From NCBI GenBank assembly GCA_963735025.1, contig CAVTJG010000009.1, forward strand, positions 1,922,001 through 1,986,000: a stretch of DNA of 64,000 nt, given 5' to 3'. The notes under the pieces were generated by a model, which saw only the letters and a program-made list of their open reading frames with translations, made no database searches and was not told where the DNA came from. This document shows, piece after piece, positions 27,144-35,538 of the stretch; positions within the stretch are counted from its first letter, which is position 1, and each line of letters begins with the position of its first letter. This stretch comes from JAABRB01 sp963735025 (lineage in GTDB: Bacteria > Pseudomonadota > Gammaproteobacteria > Burkholderiales > SG8-39). The position numbers were made by a program, and so were the translations under genes.

Positions 27144-28750
27144 ATGACGTCCATCAATTCCGAAAGCCATTCCGCAAGGTGTCCCGTCCCTTGCGGTATG
27201 GCGTGCCGCGTGGCAAGCGTGGGAACGCGTGGAGCGCGCGTTCGATGTGGCGTTCGGCGCGCGCGGGAATCCCTTGCGCCACCTCGGCGCGCTCGGATTC
27301 CTCTTCTTCTGGGTGATGCTCGGCACGGGCCTGTACCTCTACATCGTGTTCGAGGGCACCGCCGAGGGCGCTTACCGCTCGATCGACGCACTTTCAGCCT
27401 CCGGTCCTCGGTTCGGCCATCCGCAGCCTGCATCGCTACGCCGCCGACGGCTTCGTCGTGGTCACTGCGCTCCATCTCGTCCGCGAGCTCCTGGCCGGCC
27501 GATTCACCGGCGCACGCTGGTATTCCTGGGTCACCGGCGTGCTGCTGATCTGGTTCCTCTACGCGTCGGGTATCGGGGGGTACTGGCTGGTCGGGGACCA
27601 GCTGGCCCAGTGGAGCCTGACCGCCACCGCGGAGTGGCTCGATACCTTGCCGCTCTTCGGTCTGTCGATGGTGCGCAACTTCCTCTCCAGCGGACAGATG
27701 AGCGACCGCTTCTATGCGCTGCTCTCTTTCCTGCACGTCGCGATCCCGCTCACGTTGCTTCTCGGCATGTGGCTGCACATCCAGCGCGTGACGCAGCCGG
27801 ACGTGGCGCCGTGCCGTGCGCTCACGCTCGGGACGCTTGCAACGCTCGTCGCGCTATCGCTCGTCCAGCCGGTGACGAGCATGCCCTTGCCCGACTACGG
27901 CGCAGTGCCGGCGGCCATTGCGGTCGACTGGTACCTGCTTTTCATTCACCCGCTGATGGACGTCACGTCTCCGGCCGCGCTGTGGGCAATGGTCGGGTTC
28001 GCCACGCTCGCGCTCGTCACGGTGCCCTGGCTCGTGCGGGCGCGGCGCGCGCCGGTGGCTCTGGTCGATCCGGCGAATTGCAATGGCTGTGGCCGCTGCT
28101 TTGCCGACTGCCCCTTCGGCGCGGTCGTGGTGGAACCGCGCACCGACGGCCGGCGCGGCGCCGGGCTCGCGCGAGTGTCGCCGGATCTGTGCGTGAGCTG
28201 CGGCATCTGCGCGGGCGCGTGTCCATCCTCGACGCCATTTCGTACCGTTGCCGAGCTCGTCACCGGCATCGACATGCCGCAGCTCTCGCTCGCCGAGATG
28301 CGCGCCCGTCTGGACCGCGCGTTGGCCGGCATCGAAGGCGGTCCGCGAATCCTGGTGTTCGGGTGCGATCGCGCCGCGGACGCGCGCAGGCTGGAGCGAC
28401 CCGATACCGGCGTGATCAGCCTACTCTGCACCGGACAGTTGCCGCCGTCATTCATCGACTACGCGCTGCGCAGCGGTGCCGATGGAGTGCTCGTCACCGG
28501 CTGCGCCGAAGATGGCTGCTACTACCGGTACGGAAACACCTGGACCGCGCAGCGCATCGCGGGGGACCGTGAGCCTCATCTGCGCGTCTCGGTGCCGCGC
28601 GAGCGGGTGAGAGTCGTCTGGGCAGACGCGACCCGGCTCGGCGATCTGCGCGCGGCGGTGGAGGCGTTTCGCAGCACGCTGGCGACGTTGCCGCCCGATC
28701 CGGGGCGCCGAACCACGCGACCCAAGCGCAAGGAGGTCGCAATTGATTGA
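27144..28750 (+). CDS. Cytochrome b - 2x[4Fe-4S] ferredoxin - FlpD/MvhD fusion, frameshifted
   Basis: Cytochrome b domain: helix B H-x13-H (RSLHRYAADG..LHLVREL) and helix D H-x13-H (FLHVAIP..WLHIQRV). Then two ferredoxin motifs CNGCGRCFADCP and CVSCGICAGACP (nt 28078-28222), then an FlpD/MvhD-like domain (FGC, LLCTGQ, GADGVLVTGCAEDGCYYRYGN). FlpD units link hydrogenase or flavoenzymes to heterodisulfide-type partners and bind 2Fe-2S. A surplus T in the TTT at 27391-27393 breaks the frame; removing it gives IDALQPPVLGSAIRSLHRY. The N-terminus is unclear. WQAWERVERAFDV aligns with the paralogue at 24690 but no start is in frame before GTG 27229; ATG 27144 plus another +1 near 27180 is possible. 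Confidence 0.75.
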
Positions 28751-30227
28751 ACGGGTTGAGGGGGTCGAGGGGACCGCGATTCGGGTTGCGGATGGTGCCG
28801 GCGTTGCCGATACACGTGCCGACGAAGGCCGTGATGTCGTCCGATTCTGGCGCTGGATCGCGCGGCCGCGCGGCGAGTATCGCGTGGCCGTGCCGGACGA
28901 CACGCGCGCGCAGCTCGCGCGCGGATGGTTGCATCTCGCGCTTGCGGCAATCATCGGTGCCGGTGTGTACTCGATACTGCTCGTGGTCTCGCGCACGCCC
29001 GGGCTCGCCGGAATCTTTCCGGTCGAGAATTTCTTTCGTGTCGCACTCGTCGTGCACGTGGACCTCTCGGTCCTGGTGTGGTTCGTCGCGATCGGCGGCA
29101 TGTACTGGAGCATCAACTCCACGCCCAGATGGACGGCGCTCGGCTGGACGGCGTTTGCGCTGGCCGCTGCCGGGACCGGACTGCTTGCGGCGGCGCCGTT
29201 CGTGCAGCGCGCTGCGCCGGTGATGGCGAATTACGTCCCTGTCCTGGACGGCGCGGTATTCCTCACCGGGCTGGCGGCGATCGCTGCGGGCATGGTCTTG
29301 CTGGTGCTCCGCGGAATGGTGGCGGTGCCGCGCGTCGGGACGCGCCTGGATGGTGCCGCGGCGCTGCGCTTCGGGCTGAACAGCTCGGTGGTGGCGACCG
29401 CAATCGCGCTCGCCGCGCTCGCGTGGTCGTGGCTCGACGTGCCCCGCGGGCTCGAGGGCAAGGCGTACTACGAGCTCCTCTTCTGGGGCGGAGGACACGT
29501 GCTCCAGTTCACCTGGACGCTGCTCATGATGGTGTCGTGGTTGTGGCTCGCCTCGGCCATCGGCGCAACCGTTCCGCTCACGCCGCGCGTTGCAGTGCTG
29601 CTATTCGCGGTGGCGCTGGTGTCCGTCTTCCTGACCCCGGTGATCTATCTCGCCTACGCGGTACCGTCGGTCGAGCACTATCGGCTGCTGACCTGGCTGA
29701 TGCGCTTCGGCGGCGGCCTGGCGATGCTCCCCTTGACGCTCGCCGTTCTGGTCGCGCTCGTCGGTGCGCGCACGACTGACGAATCACAGCGGCCGCTGCG
29801 TGCCGCACTCACAACTTCGCTGTTGCTGTTCTCGGCCGGTGGGTTGATCGGCTTCCTGATCACTGGCGCGAACGTGCGGATACCTGCGCACTACCACGGG
29901 TCGATCGTAGGGATTACGCTCGCTTTCATGGGCACGGTGTATCACCTGCTGCCGCGGCTCGGTTACCGCGCGCCGATCGGTCGTCTGGCAACGTGGCAGC
30001 CGTACGTCTACGGCGGCGGGCAGCTTCTGCACGTCGCGGGCCTGCTGTGGTCCGGCGGCTACGGTGTGCAACGCAAGGTCGCGGGAAGCGAGCAGGTGCT
30101 GCGATCCACCGGCGAGGTGATCGGGATGGGGTTCATGGGATTCGGCGGGCTGGTCGCGATCATCGGCGGCGTGCTCTTCCTGGTGGTGGTGTTTCGTAGC
30201 ATGGCCGGCGGTCGGAGCCACCGATGA
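28743..30227 (+). CDS. Second atypical heme-copper superfamily subunit I (no Tyr, altered metal site)
   Basis: 494 residues, about 12 helices. TTG 28743, seven bases after AAGGAGG, overlaps the previous gene by eight bases. Heme ligands are recognisable: His105 (VVHVDLS) in helix II, His383 and His385 (AHYHGSIVG) in helix X. Helix VI reads WGGGHVLQF, His252 with Gln255 and Phe256 where oxidases have VY. The usual His-His of helix VII is Glu311-His312 (SVEHYRL). A second metal bound by two His and a Glu would resemble NO reductase chemistry more than O2 reduction. No CuA subunit accompanies it, so electrons may come from the cytochrome b fusion just upstream. The exact NOR subfamily (eNOR, gNOR or other) cannot be settled by eye. 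Confidence 0.7.
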   Translation: MIERVEGVEGTAIRVADGAGVADTRADEGRDVVRFWRWIARPRGEYRVAVPDDTRAQLARGWLHLALAAIIGAGVYSILLVVSRTPGLAGIFPVENFFRVALVVHVDLSVLVWFVAIGGMYWSINSTPRWTALGWTAFALAAAGTGLLAAAPFVQRAAPVMANYVPVLDGAVFLTGLAAIAAGMVLLVLRGMVAVPRVGTRLDGAAALRFGLNSSVVATAIALAALAWSWLDVPRGLEGKAYYELLFWGGGHVLQFTWTLLMMVSWLWLASAIGATVPLTPRVAVLLFAVALVSVFLTPVIYLAYAVPSVEHYRLLTWLMRFGGGLAMLPLTLAVLVALVGARTTDESQRPLRAALTTSLLLFSAGGLIGFLITGANVRIPAHYHGSIVGITLAFMGTVYHLLPRLGYRAPIGRLATWQPYVYGGGQLLHVAGLLWSGGYGVQRKVAGSEQVLRSTGEVIGMGFMGFGGLVAIIGGVLFLVVVFRSMAGGRSHR

Positions 30228-31165
30228 AGCTGGTTCGAGCGCTGGTGTTGCTGTCGGCAGTCCTGGTCCTGGTGGTAAATGGGGCGAGCGCCTACGTGCG
30301 GCTCGCGCAGCAAGGCGTCGGTTGCGAACCGTGGCCGCAGTGTTACGGTCAGACTGCGCCGCAGGATGCGGGCGCGGTGCCGGCGGAGGATTCGCCGCAC
30401 TTCTACGTGCGGGCGACGCATCGGCTGGCGGCAAGCCTGGCGGGCGTGCTGTTTCTCGCGATCGCGTTTCTCGGCTGGAACGCGTTCGGCAGCGTCGCGC
30501 CGCGCGTCGCCGCCATCAAGCTGCTCGTGCTTGCCGCCTTCCTCGCCTGGCTTGGCCGATACACGCCGTCGCTCGTTCCGGCGGTCACGATCGGAAACGT
30601 GGTCGCCGGGATGGCGACGCTCGGCGTGCTCGCGTGGCTGGCCGCATGGCGCCCCGATCGTGCCAGGTCAGGGTTGCACGATCTCATGCCCCGTGGGCCG
30701 GCGCTCCTCACCGCGGCAGCGCTCACGGTCACCGTCGTCCAGATCGGGCTCGGCGCGCTGGCCAACGCGCGCTACGTCGCTGCCGCGTGCCCAGGGTTTC
30801 CGTCGTGCGGCGGCGAATGGTGGCCATCCGTGGGCGGCGCGGGGTTCGACATCTTCGCCGCGACCACGGTACCCCTGGCTGCCGCCGAAGAGGCCGGGCG
30901 GCAGGCTGTGCAACTCGCACATCGCTACGGCGCAGTGGCCGTGGCGGCGCTCGCCATTCTGGTTGCGCTTGCGGCGATCCGGCGCGAACAGGGTCCGCGC
31001 GCGGCAGCGATCCTGCTGCTCACGCTGATTGCCGTTCAGTTCGTTCTCGGGACGGTCATCGTGAGCGCGGGCGCGCCGCTCGCGACCGCGGTTGCGCATA
31101 ACGTGATCTCGAACCTCTCACTCGGCACCCTGGCATGGTTGCATTGCCGGGCTCAACAAAGATAG
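30224..31165 (+). CDS. CtaA/COX15-family heme A synthase homologue
   Basis: 313 residues, eight helices, with one conserved His in each expected helix: RATHRLAAS, QLAHRYGA, AVAHNVISN. Cys pairs CEPWPQC and CPGFPSC occupy the extracytoplasmic loops as in CtaA of Bacillus. Starts inside the stop of the heme-copper gene (ATGA). It is the second CtaA homologue in this 12-kb cluster, distinct from that at 19011, and may serve the second reductase. Confidence 0.85.
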   Translation: MKLVRALVLLSAVLVLVVNGASAYVRLAQQGVGCEPWPQCYGQTAPQDAGAVPAEDSPHFYVRATHRLAASLAGVLFLAIAFLGWNAFGSVAPRVAAIKLLVLAAFLAWLGRYTPSLVPAVTIGNVVAGMATLGVLAWLAAWRPDRARSGLHDLMPRGPALLTAAALTVTVVQIGLGALANARYVAAACPGFPSCGGEWWPSVGGAGFDIFAATTVPLAAAEEAGRQAVQLAHRYGAVAVAALAILVALAAIRREQGPRAAAILLLTLIAVQFVLGTVIVSAGAPLATAVAHNVISNLSLGTLAWLHCRAQQR

Positions 31166-31175
31166 GGTCGCGCCC

Positions 31176-31397
31176 ATGATCGTGATCGACGCACGCGAAC
31201 TCGAGCCGCCGGAGCCGTTCGAACGGGTCATGGACGCGCTATCCGATCTGCAGAAGGGCGACCGGATCAACCTCATTCTGAATCGGGAGCCGCAACCGCT
31301 CTACCGGGTACTGGAGCGAAACGGCTATGCGTACGAGACGAAGTGGTTCGACGACGGGCGCTGCGAGATACTCATCTGGGAGAAGCAAGGGCGGTAG
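31176..31397 (+). CDS. DUF2249 small protein
   Basis: 73 residues: IVIDARELEPPEPFERV, GDRINLILNREPQPLY, ending CEILIWEKQG, a SirA/TusA-like fold of the DUF2249 family, here without the TusA catalytic Cys. DUF2249 genes are common beside denitrification and NO-stress genes. It closes the plus-strand operon before a convergent terminator. Confidence 0.8.
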   Translation: MIVIDARELEPPEPFERVMDALSDLQKGDRINLILNREPQPLYRVLERNGYAYETKWFDDGRCEILIWEKQGR

Positions 31398-31400
31398 GCT

Positions 31401-31454
31401 ACGAACAGGGGACCGCTGTCCCCCCGTTACCCCTCTTCCCGGTGGGAAGAGGGG
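31401..31454. terminator. Bidirectional hairpins between DUF2249 and dnr (ACGAACA repeat copy)
   Basis: Two hairpins: GGGGAC-CGCT-GTCCCC (31408-31423) and an 11-bp perfect stem CCCCTCTTCCC / GGGAAGAGGGG (31430-31440, 31444-31454) with loop GGT. It lies between convergent genes. The left part, ACGAACAGG to CCCGTTACCC, repeats the element after nirS. Confidence 0.65.
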
Positions 31455-31456
31455 TG

Positions 31457-32149
31457 CTAGAGGGCGTACTGCTGGAGGCGCGCGACGCTCGGAATCGCGA
31501 CGCTGCGCCCTTGAACTTCGATCAAGCCCTCGGCGGCAAGCTCGTGCAGGATGCGCGAGAAGTGCTCCTGGGTGAGGTTGAGGCGCGATGCCACGATGCC
31601 CTTGGTGGTGGGCAGCGTGACCGCGATCGCGTCCTGCTCCTCCTTCTCGCGACGGCAGTCGCCCAGGAGGAAACCGATCACCCGCTGGGTGCCTGATCGC
31701 ATCGAGTAGGCCTCCAGGTCGCCCATCAGATGGTGCAGGCGCCGCGACAGGCCGGCGATGATGCGACGTGCGAAGCGCGGGTCCCGGTCGAGCTCGTCGA
31801 ATACCGCGTCCTTCTGAACGTAGAGCAGAAGCGTATCGGCGAGCGACTGCGCGGTGACCACGTGCGGGCGCTCCATGAACATCACTGCTTCGCCGAAGCT
31901 CCCACCCGGGCCGATGATCTCGACGACCTTCTCGTCGCCCTTCGAGGAGATGAAGGCGAGCTTCACCTGACCGTACACGACCAGATGAAATCCGTTTGCC
32001 GGATCGCCGCGGTGGAAGAGGATCTCGCCGCGTTCCGCGCGCACCTGACGGGTAAGCTTGGCAATGCGCTCGAGCTCCTCGGCGGCGAGCTCCTTGAAGA
32101 GCGGAACGTTGGCCAGGAACGCTTGCGGCTTGATCGGGTCGGTCGCCAT
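31457..32149 (-). CDS. dnr: Crp/Fnr-family regulator, DNR/NNR type
   Basis: 230 residues from ATG 32149. The cAMP-receptor-like sensor domain (GEILFHRGDPANGFHLVV, GSFGEAVMF) lacks the N-terminal Cys cluster of true FNR; the only Cys is far downstream in GDCRRE. This is the pattern of heme-based NO sensors of the DNR class. The HTH (TKGIVASRLNLTQEHFSRIL) has E-x-x-S-R, which reads TTGAT half sites. Such boxes stand before nirE, nirI, the norSY-like operon, the NarL-like gene and formate dehydrogenase. Convergent with DUF2249. Confidence 0.85.
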   Translation of the reverse strand: MATDPIKPQAFLANVPLFKELAAEELERIAKLTRQVRAERGEILFHRGDPANGFHLVVYGQVKLAFISSKGDEKVVEIIGPGGSFGEAVMFMERPHVVTAQSLADTLLLYVQKDAVFDELDRDPRFARRIIAGLSRRLHHLMGDLEAYSMRSGTQRVIGFLLGDCRREKEEQDAIAVTLPTTKGIVASRLNLTQEHFSRILHELAAEGLIEVQGRSVAIPSVARLQQYAL

Positions 32150-32283
32150 TGTCGCTGTTTGGGGTCTGTGTCGATGCTGCGGAAACATGCGCGCAGGCGC
32201 GCGAGGACGCAATATCGGCCGGAATGCTGCGGCAGGTCAAGCGCCGCGCAATTGTGCGCCCGATTACAGTGGCACTCTGACCG

Positions 32284-32671
32284 TTACCAGCCCGCAAAGG
32301 GATTCGCGTTGCGCGTCAGGGCGACCGCGACGATGTAGAAAAACACGAGCTGCGCGACGATCCATGCGGTCATGCGAATGGCCTTGGTCGGTCCACGCCG
32401 GAGGGCCACCGTGCCGATCAGGATGTAGACGATCAGGCCGATCACTTTCGCCGTGAGCCATGCGGACGTTCCGGGTACTGCCCGATGATCGTCGTGAGCC
32501 AGATCGCAGCGACCAGCAGGATCGTGTCGTTGACGTGCGGCACGATTCGCACCCAGCGTCTGTGCCAGCATCGGCGAATCGCGCAGCATCCATATCCCGC
32601 GCAGCAGGAAGAGAGAGTAGCTCACGATCGCCGTGGCGACGTGGAGCATACTTGAGGGCGAGATAGGTCAT
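32284..32671 (-). CDS. SirB2-family membrane protein, three frame breaks
   Basis: Reading across frames gives MTYLALK, then LHVATAIVSYSLFLLRG, MLRDSPMLAQ, then (shifted) RWVRIVPHVNDTILLVAA and TTIIGQYP, then back to GTSAWLTAKVIGL and ALTRNANPFAGW. That is a complete SirB2 protein of about 128 residues with four helices. Breaks are near 32650 (+1), 32557 (+1) and 32475 (-1). Three indels in 390 bases, each leaving good family sequence on both sides, point to base-calling error. Function unknown; SirB2 is widespread in proteobacteria. Confidence 0.75.
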
Positions 32672-32704
32672 CGGCGCTTGGCAGAAGCATTCCAACCGGC
32701 AGCC

Positions 32705-33688
32705 CTATGGAACCAACACCGCTGCACCAGTGATGCGACCTTCGCGCAGGCGCGCGAGCGCCTCGTTCGCCTGCTCGAGGGCAAACGTTTCGACCTCGGT
32801 GCGCACCGGCACCTGCGGTGCGATCGCCAGGAATTCCTCGCCGTCGCGGCGCGTGAGATTCGCGACCGAGCGAATCGTGCGCTCGCCCCACAGGATCGCG
32901 TAGGGGAAAGCGGGAATGTCGCTCATGTGGATGCCTGCGCACACCACGGTGCCCCCAGGCGCCACGGCCCGCAACGCGGCGGGAACGAGCGCGCCCACCG
33001 GGGCGAACAGGATCGCGGCATCGAGCGGCTCGGGAGGCGTCTGGGAGGAGTCGCCTGCCCAGGCCGCGCCCATCGACCGCGCGAATGCTTGGGCGTCGGC
33101 GTCGCCTGGGCGCGTGAACGCGAAGAGCTCGCGGCCCTGCCAACGCGCCACCTGGGCAACGATGTGCGCAGCCGCCCCGAATCCATAGATGCCGAGGCGC
33201 CGGGCGTCGCCGGCATGCACGAGCGCGCGGTAGCCGATCAGGCCGGCGCAGAGCAGCGGCGCGGCCGCAGCGTCGGCGTAGCGGTCCGGCAGGGCGAAAC
33301 AATAGCGTGCGTCGGCAATCGCTTCGTCGGCGTAGCCGCCGTCAATGTGGTAGCCGGTGAATCGCGCCGTTGCGCAGAGATTCTCGCGGCCGCTCGTGCA
33401 ATAGCCGCAGTGGCCGCAAGTCCACCCGAGCCACGGCACGCCGACGCGATCCCCGATTCGGAAGCGCGCCACTCCCGCGCCGACCTCCGCGACGACGCCG
33501 ACGATCTCGTGCCCGGGCACGACCGGGCTGCGGAGCTCGGGGAGATCACCATCGGTGATGTGCAGATCCGTGCGGCATACACCGCAGGCCTTGACGCGCA
33601 GCCGCAGTTGCCCGGGCTCCAGTGCCCGGCGCGCGAGCGCTCCCAATCGAAGTTGCGAGTGCGGATGATCAAGCAGCATTGCGCGCAT
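32705..33688 (-). CDS. Zinc-dependent alcohol dehydrogenase
   Basis: 327 residues, medium-chain dehydrogenase. Catalytic zinc ligands in ACGVCRTDLH and GHEIVG; the structural zinc site has four Cys in CGHCGYCTSGRENLC. The nucleotide-binding region is GIYGFGAAAHIVAQVA, slightly degenerate from GxGxxG. It resembles AdhA/AdhP-type NAD(P)-linked alcohol dehydrogenases with a shortened cofactor domain. Substrate unknown. Confidence 0.88.
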   Translation of the reverse strand: MRAMLLDHPHSQLRLGALARRALEPGQLRLRVKACGVCRTDLHITDGDLPELRSPVVPGHEIVGVVAEVGAGVARFRIGDRVGVPWLGWTCGHCGYCTSGRENLCATARFTGYHIDGGYADEAIADARYCFALPDRYADAAAAPLLCAGLIGYRALVHAGDARRLGIYGFGAAAHIVAQVARWQGRELFAFTRPGDADAQAFARSMGAAWAGDSSQTPPEPLDAAILFAPVGALVPAALRAVAPGGTVVCAGIHMSDIPAFPYAILWGERTIRSVANLTRRDGEEFLAIAPQVPVRTEVETFALEQANEALARLREGRITGAAVLVP

Positions 33689-33784
33689 GGTCGATCTCCC
33701 GAGGACCTTGCGCCGCAGTGTGCCGGAAACGCGCGATGATCGCCGCCGAATCCAGTCGGAACGCGGCCGCCCGTATTTCGTGCT

Positions 33785-34468
33785 TCAGTGCTTCAGCGCG
33801 AGCCCGTTCTCGGCCGCGTAGACGGCGGCCTGGACGCGGCTCTCGAGCTTGAGCTTTCTGAGGATGTGCTGAACGTGGACCTTCACCGTGCTCTCGGCTA
33901 CGCCGAGCTCGCGCGCGATCTGCTTGTTCGTCCACCCTTCGGCGACCAGCGTGAGCGTCTGTCGCTCGCGCCGTGACAGGGGCGAGGCGGGCAATGACGT
34001 ACAGTCGATTGCGGTGGCCCGGAAGCGGAACGGCCCGCCATTCTCCACCGTGGATCGCAGGGTGTCGGCCATGAATCCGCCGTCGAGATTGCGGACGAGA
34101 TAGCCGGATGCTCCGGCACGCAACGCATCGGCAAGCGCATCCCCTTCCACGGCGCGCGTGAGCACCACGACGTGCGCCTTCGGTGCCGCGGCGCGCAGCT
34201 TGGCGAGGATCTCGCCGTGCGATGTGTCCTGGAGATTCGCGGGGAGCAGCACGACATCGGGGAGGATCGAGGCAGCCAGCGTCACCGCGTGCTCCGGATC
34301 TGCAGTGTCGCCGACGACGTCCACCCCCCTCTCCCTGGCGAGCGAGTCGACTAGCTTGCGGCGCTCCGATGTCTGGCTATCGATCACCAGAACGCGCAGC
34401 ACGCGGGCCATGGCCACAGCTGTTCCAACGCGTTCGTTCACGGCAGCGCTCCCTTTGATCGCATTCAT
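33785..34468 (-). CDS. NarL/LuxR-type regulator with a degenerate receiver
   Basis: 227 residues from ATG 34468 (ATG 34411 is an alternative that begins at the receiver). The C-terminal HTH is canonical: LSRRERQTLTLVAEGWTNKQIA and ESTVKVHVQHILRKL. The receiver is not. The phospho-acceptor Asp is Pro (LPDVVLLPANL, codon 34241-34243), one of the two acidic pocket residues is Ser (VIDSQ), and the conserved Lys is Arg (GYLVRN). Phosphorylation is therefore unlikely, and no kinase is adjacent. An FNR box (34524-34537) lies upstream. Confidence 0.85.
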   Translation of the reverse strand: MNAIKGSAAVNERVGTAVAMARVLRVLVIDSQTSERRKLVDSLARERGVDVVGDTADPEHAVTLAASILPDVVLLPANLQDTSHGEILAKLRAAAPKAHVVVLTRAVEGDALADALRAGASGYLVRNLDGGFMADTLRSTVENGGPFRFRATAIDCTSLPASPLSRRERQTLTLVAEGWTNKQIARELGVAESTVKVHVQHILRKLKLESRVQAAVYAAENGLALKH

Positions 34469-34523
34469 CCGAATTCGATTCGCATTACTCGATTCCAGCT
34501 TGATCCGATACCCGGCGGGGCGT

Positions 34524-34537
34524 TTGACATAGGTCAA
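34524..34537. promoter_or_regulatory. FNR/DNR box upstream of the NarL-like gene
   Basis: TTGACATAGGTCAA: both half sites differ from consensus by one base. It is 56 bases before ATG 34468 on the minus strand and past the stop of nadX. No convincing -10 was found at class II distance. Confidence 0.5.
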
Positions 34538-34597
34538 CCGGATGATGCTCCGTGGTGCAAATGCGGTCCGCGGACCAGTCTGCGCGATTCCCGCCCC

Positions 34598-35413
34598 TCA
34601 GGTGCCGTAGCGTGCCGGCGATGCGAGCGCCCTTAGTGCGGCCAACGCACTGTAGCAGGCGAGCATCGCGGTTTTCGGATTGTCCGGAGAAGGAACTGAC
34701 TCGAACTTGATGCTGATCAACCCGGTCTGGCCGCGGATGTTGATGTAGTGGGTGTTGAAGCGCAGCGCGGGATCGGCGACGACCTTCAGACGGGTGCGGT
34801 CGAATCCGATCCCGGCCAGCGCGAGCACCGCGGCGATGTTCACATTCGCGGGAAAGTGCGGCACACCTTCGCGCGCCGTGCCGTCGAAAAGCGTGATCGG
34901 CCCGGCAAGACGATCGAGGTCGACGCCGGATCGCTCGACGTACGGGATCCCCTTCCATGCGGCCGGCGGTTTGGTGACGGCAATCTCGACTTCGTCGGCG
35001 CCGGCGGCGCACACCGCCTTCAGTGCATCCAGGCCGCCGATCCCGCCGGAAGGCACGTACAGCAATGCACGATGCGCGGCCGCGAGCTGCTCCAGGCGGT
35101 CGCGTAACGCATCATCTGCCAGTGCGCCGCCCGACAGCACCACGACCGAGATCCCGGCTGCGAGCAGCGGCGCCGCGTACGCGCGGACTGCGTCGTGCGA
35201 GGCGGCCTCCACAACGACCTCGGGTTTCGCCTCGACGAGCTTGTCCAGACTGGTTACGAAGGGCACACCAAATGCCTCTGCAAGCGGCTTGCCGCGCGAG
35301 GCCTTGTTTCGCCCGAGCAGTCCGACGATCTCGATATCGCGTAGCGACCCCTGGCGGATCTGGTCGAGGATCAGGCGGGCGATCACCCCGCCGCCGATGA
35401 TGCCGATGCGCAA
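34598..35413 (-). CDS. nadX: L-aspartate dehydrogenase (NadX type)
   Basis: 271 residues from TTG 35413, chosen because GGGAG lies seven bases upstream and RIGIIGGGVIA (Rossmann motif) begins at once; in-frame upstream codons run into other sequence. Contains VEAASHDAVR, SGGALAD, YVPSGGIGGLDAL and FPANVNIAAVLALAG, typical of NAD(P)-dependent aspartate dehydrogenases that make iminoaspartate for NAD synthesis. The substrate is assigned from family resemblance. Confidence 0.8.
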   Translation of the reverse strand: MRIGIIGGGVIARLILDQIRQGSLRDIEIVGLLGRNKASRGKPLAEAFGVPFVTSLDKLVEAKPEVVVEAASHDAVRAYAAPLLAAGISVVVLSGGALADDALRDRLEQLAAAHRALLYVPSGGIGGLDALKAVCAAGADEVEIAVTKPPAAWKGIPYVERSGVDLDRLAGPITLFDGTAREGVPHFPANVNIAAVLALAGIGFDRTRLKVVADPALRFNTHYINIRGQTGLISIKFESVPSPDNPKTAMLACYSALAALRALASPARYGT

Positions 35414-35538
35414 GTCATGTCTCCCGGGAGTGAGCTCGCGACGGGGATTTTGCCACGCCACGCGGCCCGGGCGACGAAAAAGCGCCATATCGACGCAGGT
35501 ATAATCCACGGGTCTCGACCACGCATGCAGGAGGCAAG

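Noticed and set aside
24690..28750. Cytochrome bc1 complex
   Set aside because: No Rieske protein or cytochrome c1, the b domain lacks the C-terminal bc1 half, and it is fused to ferredoxin, reductase or FlpD domains instead.
31457..32149. True oxygen-sensing FNR
   Set aside because: The N-terminal Cys cluster needed for the 4Fe-4S sensor is absent.
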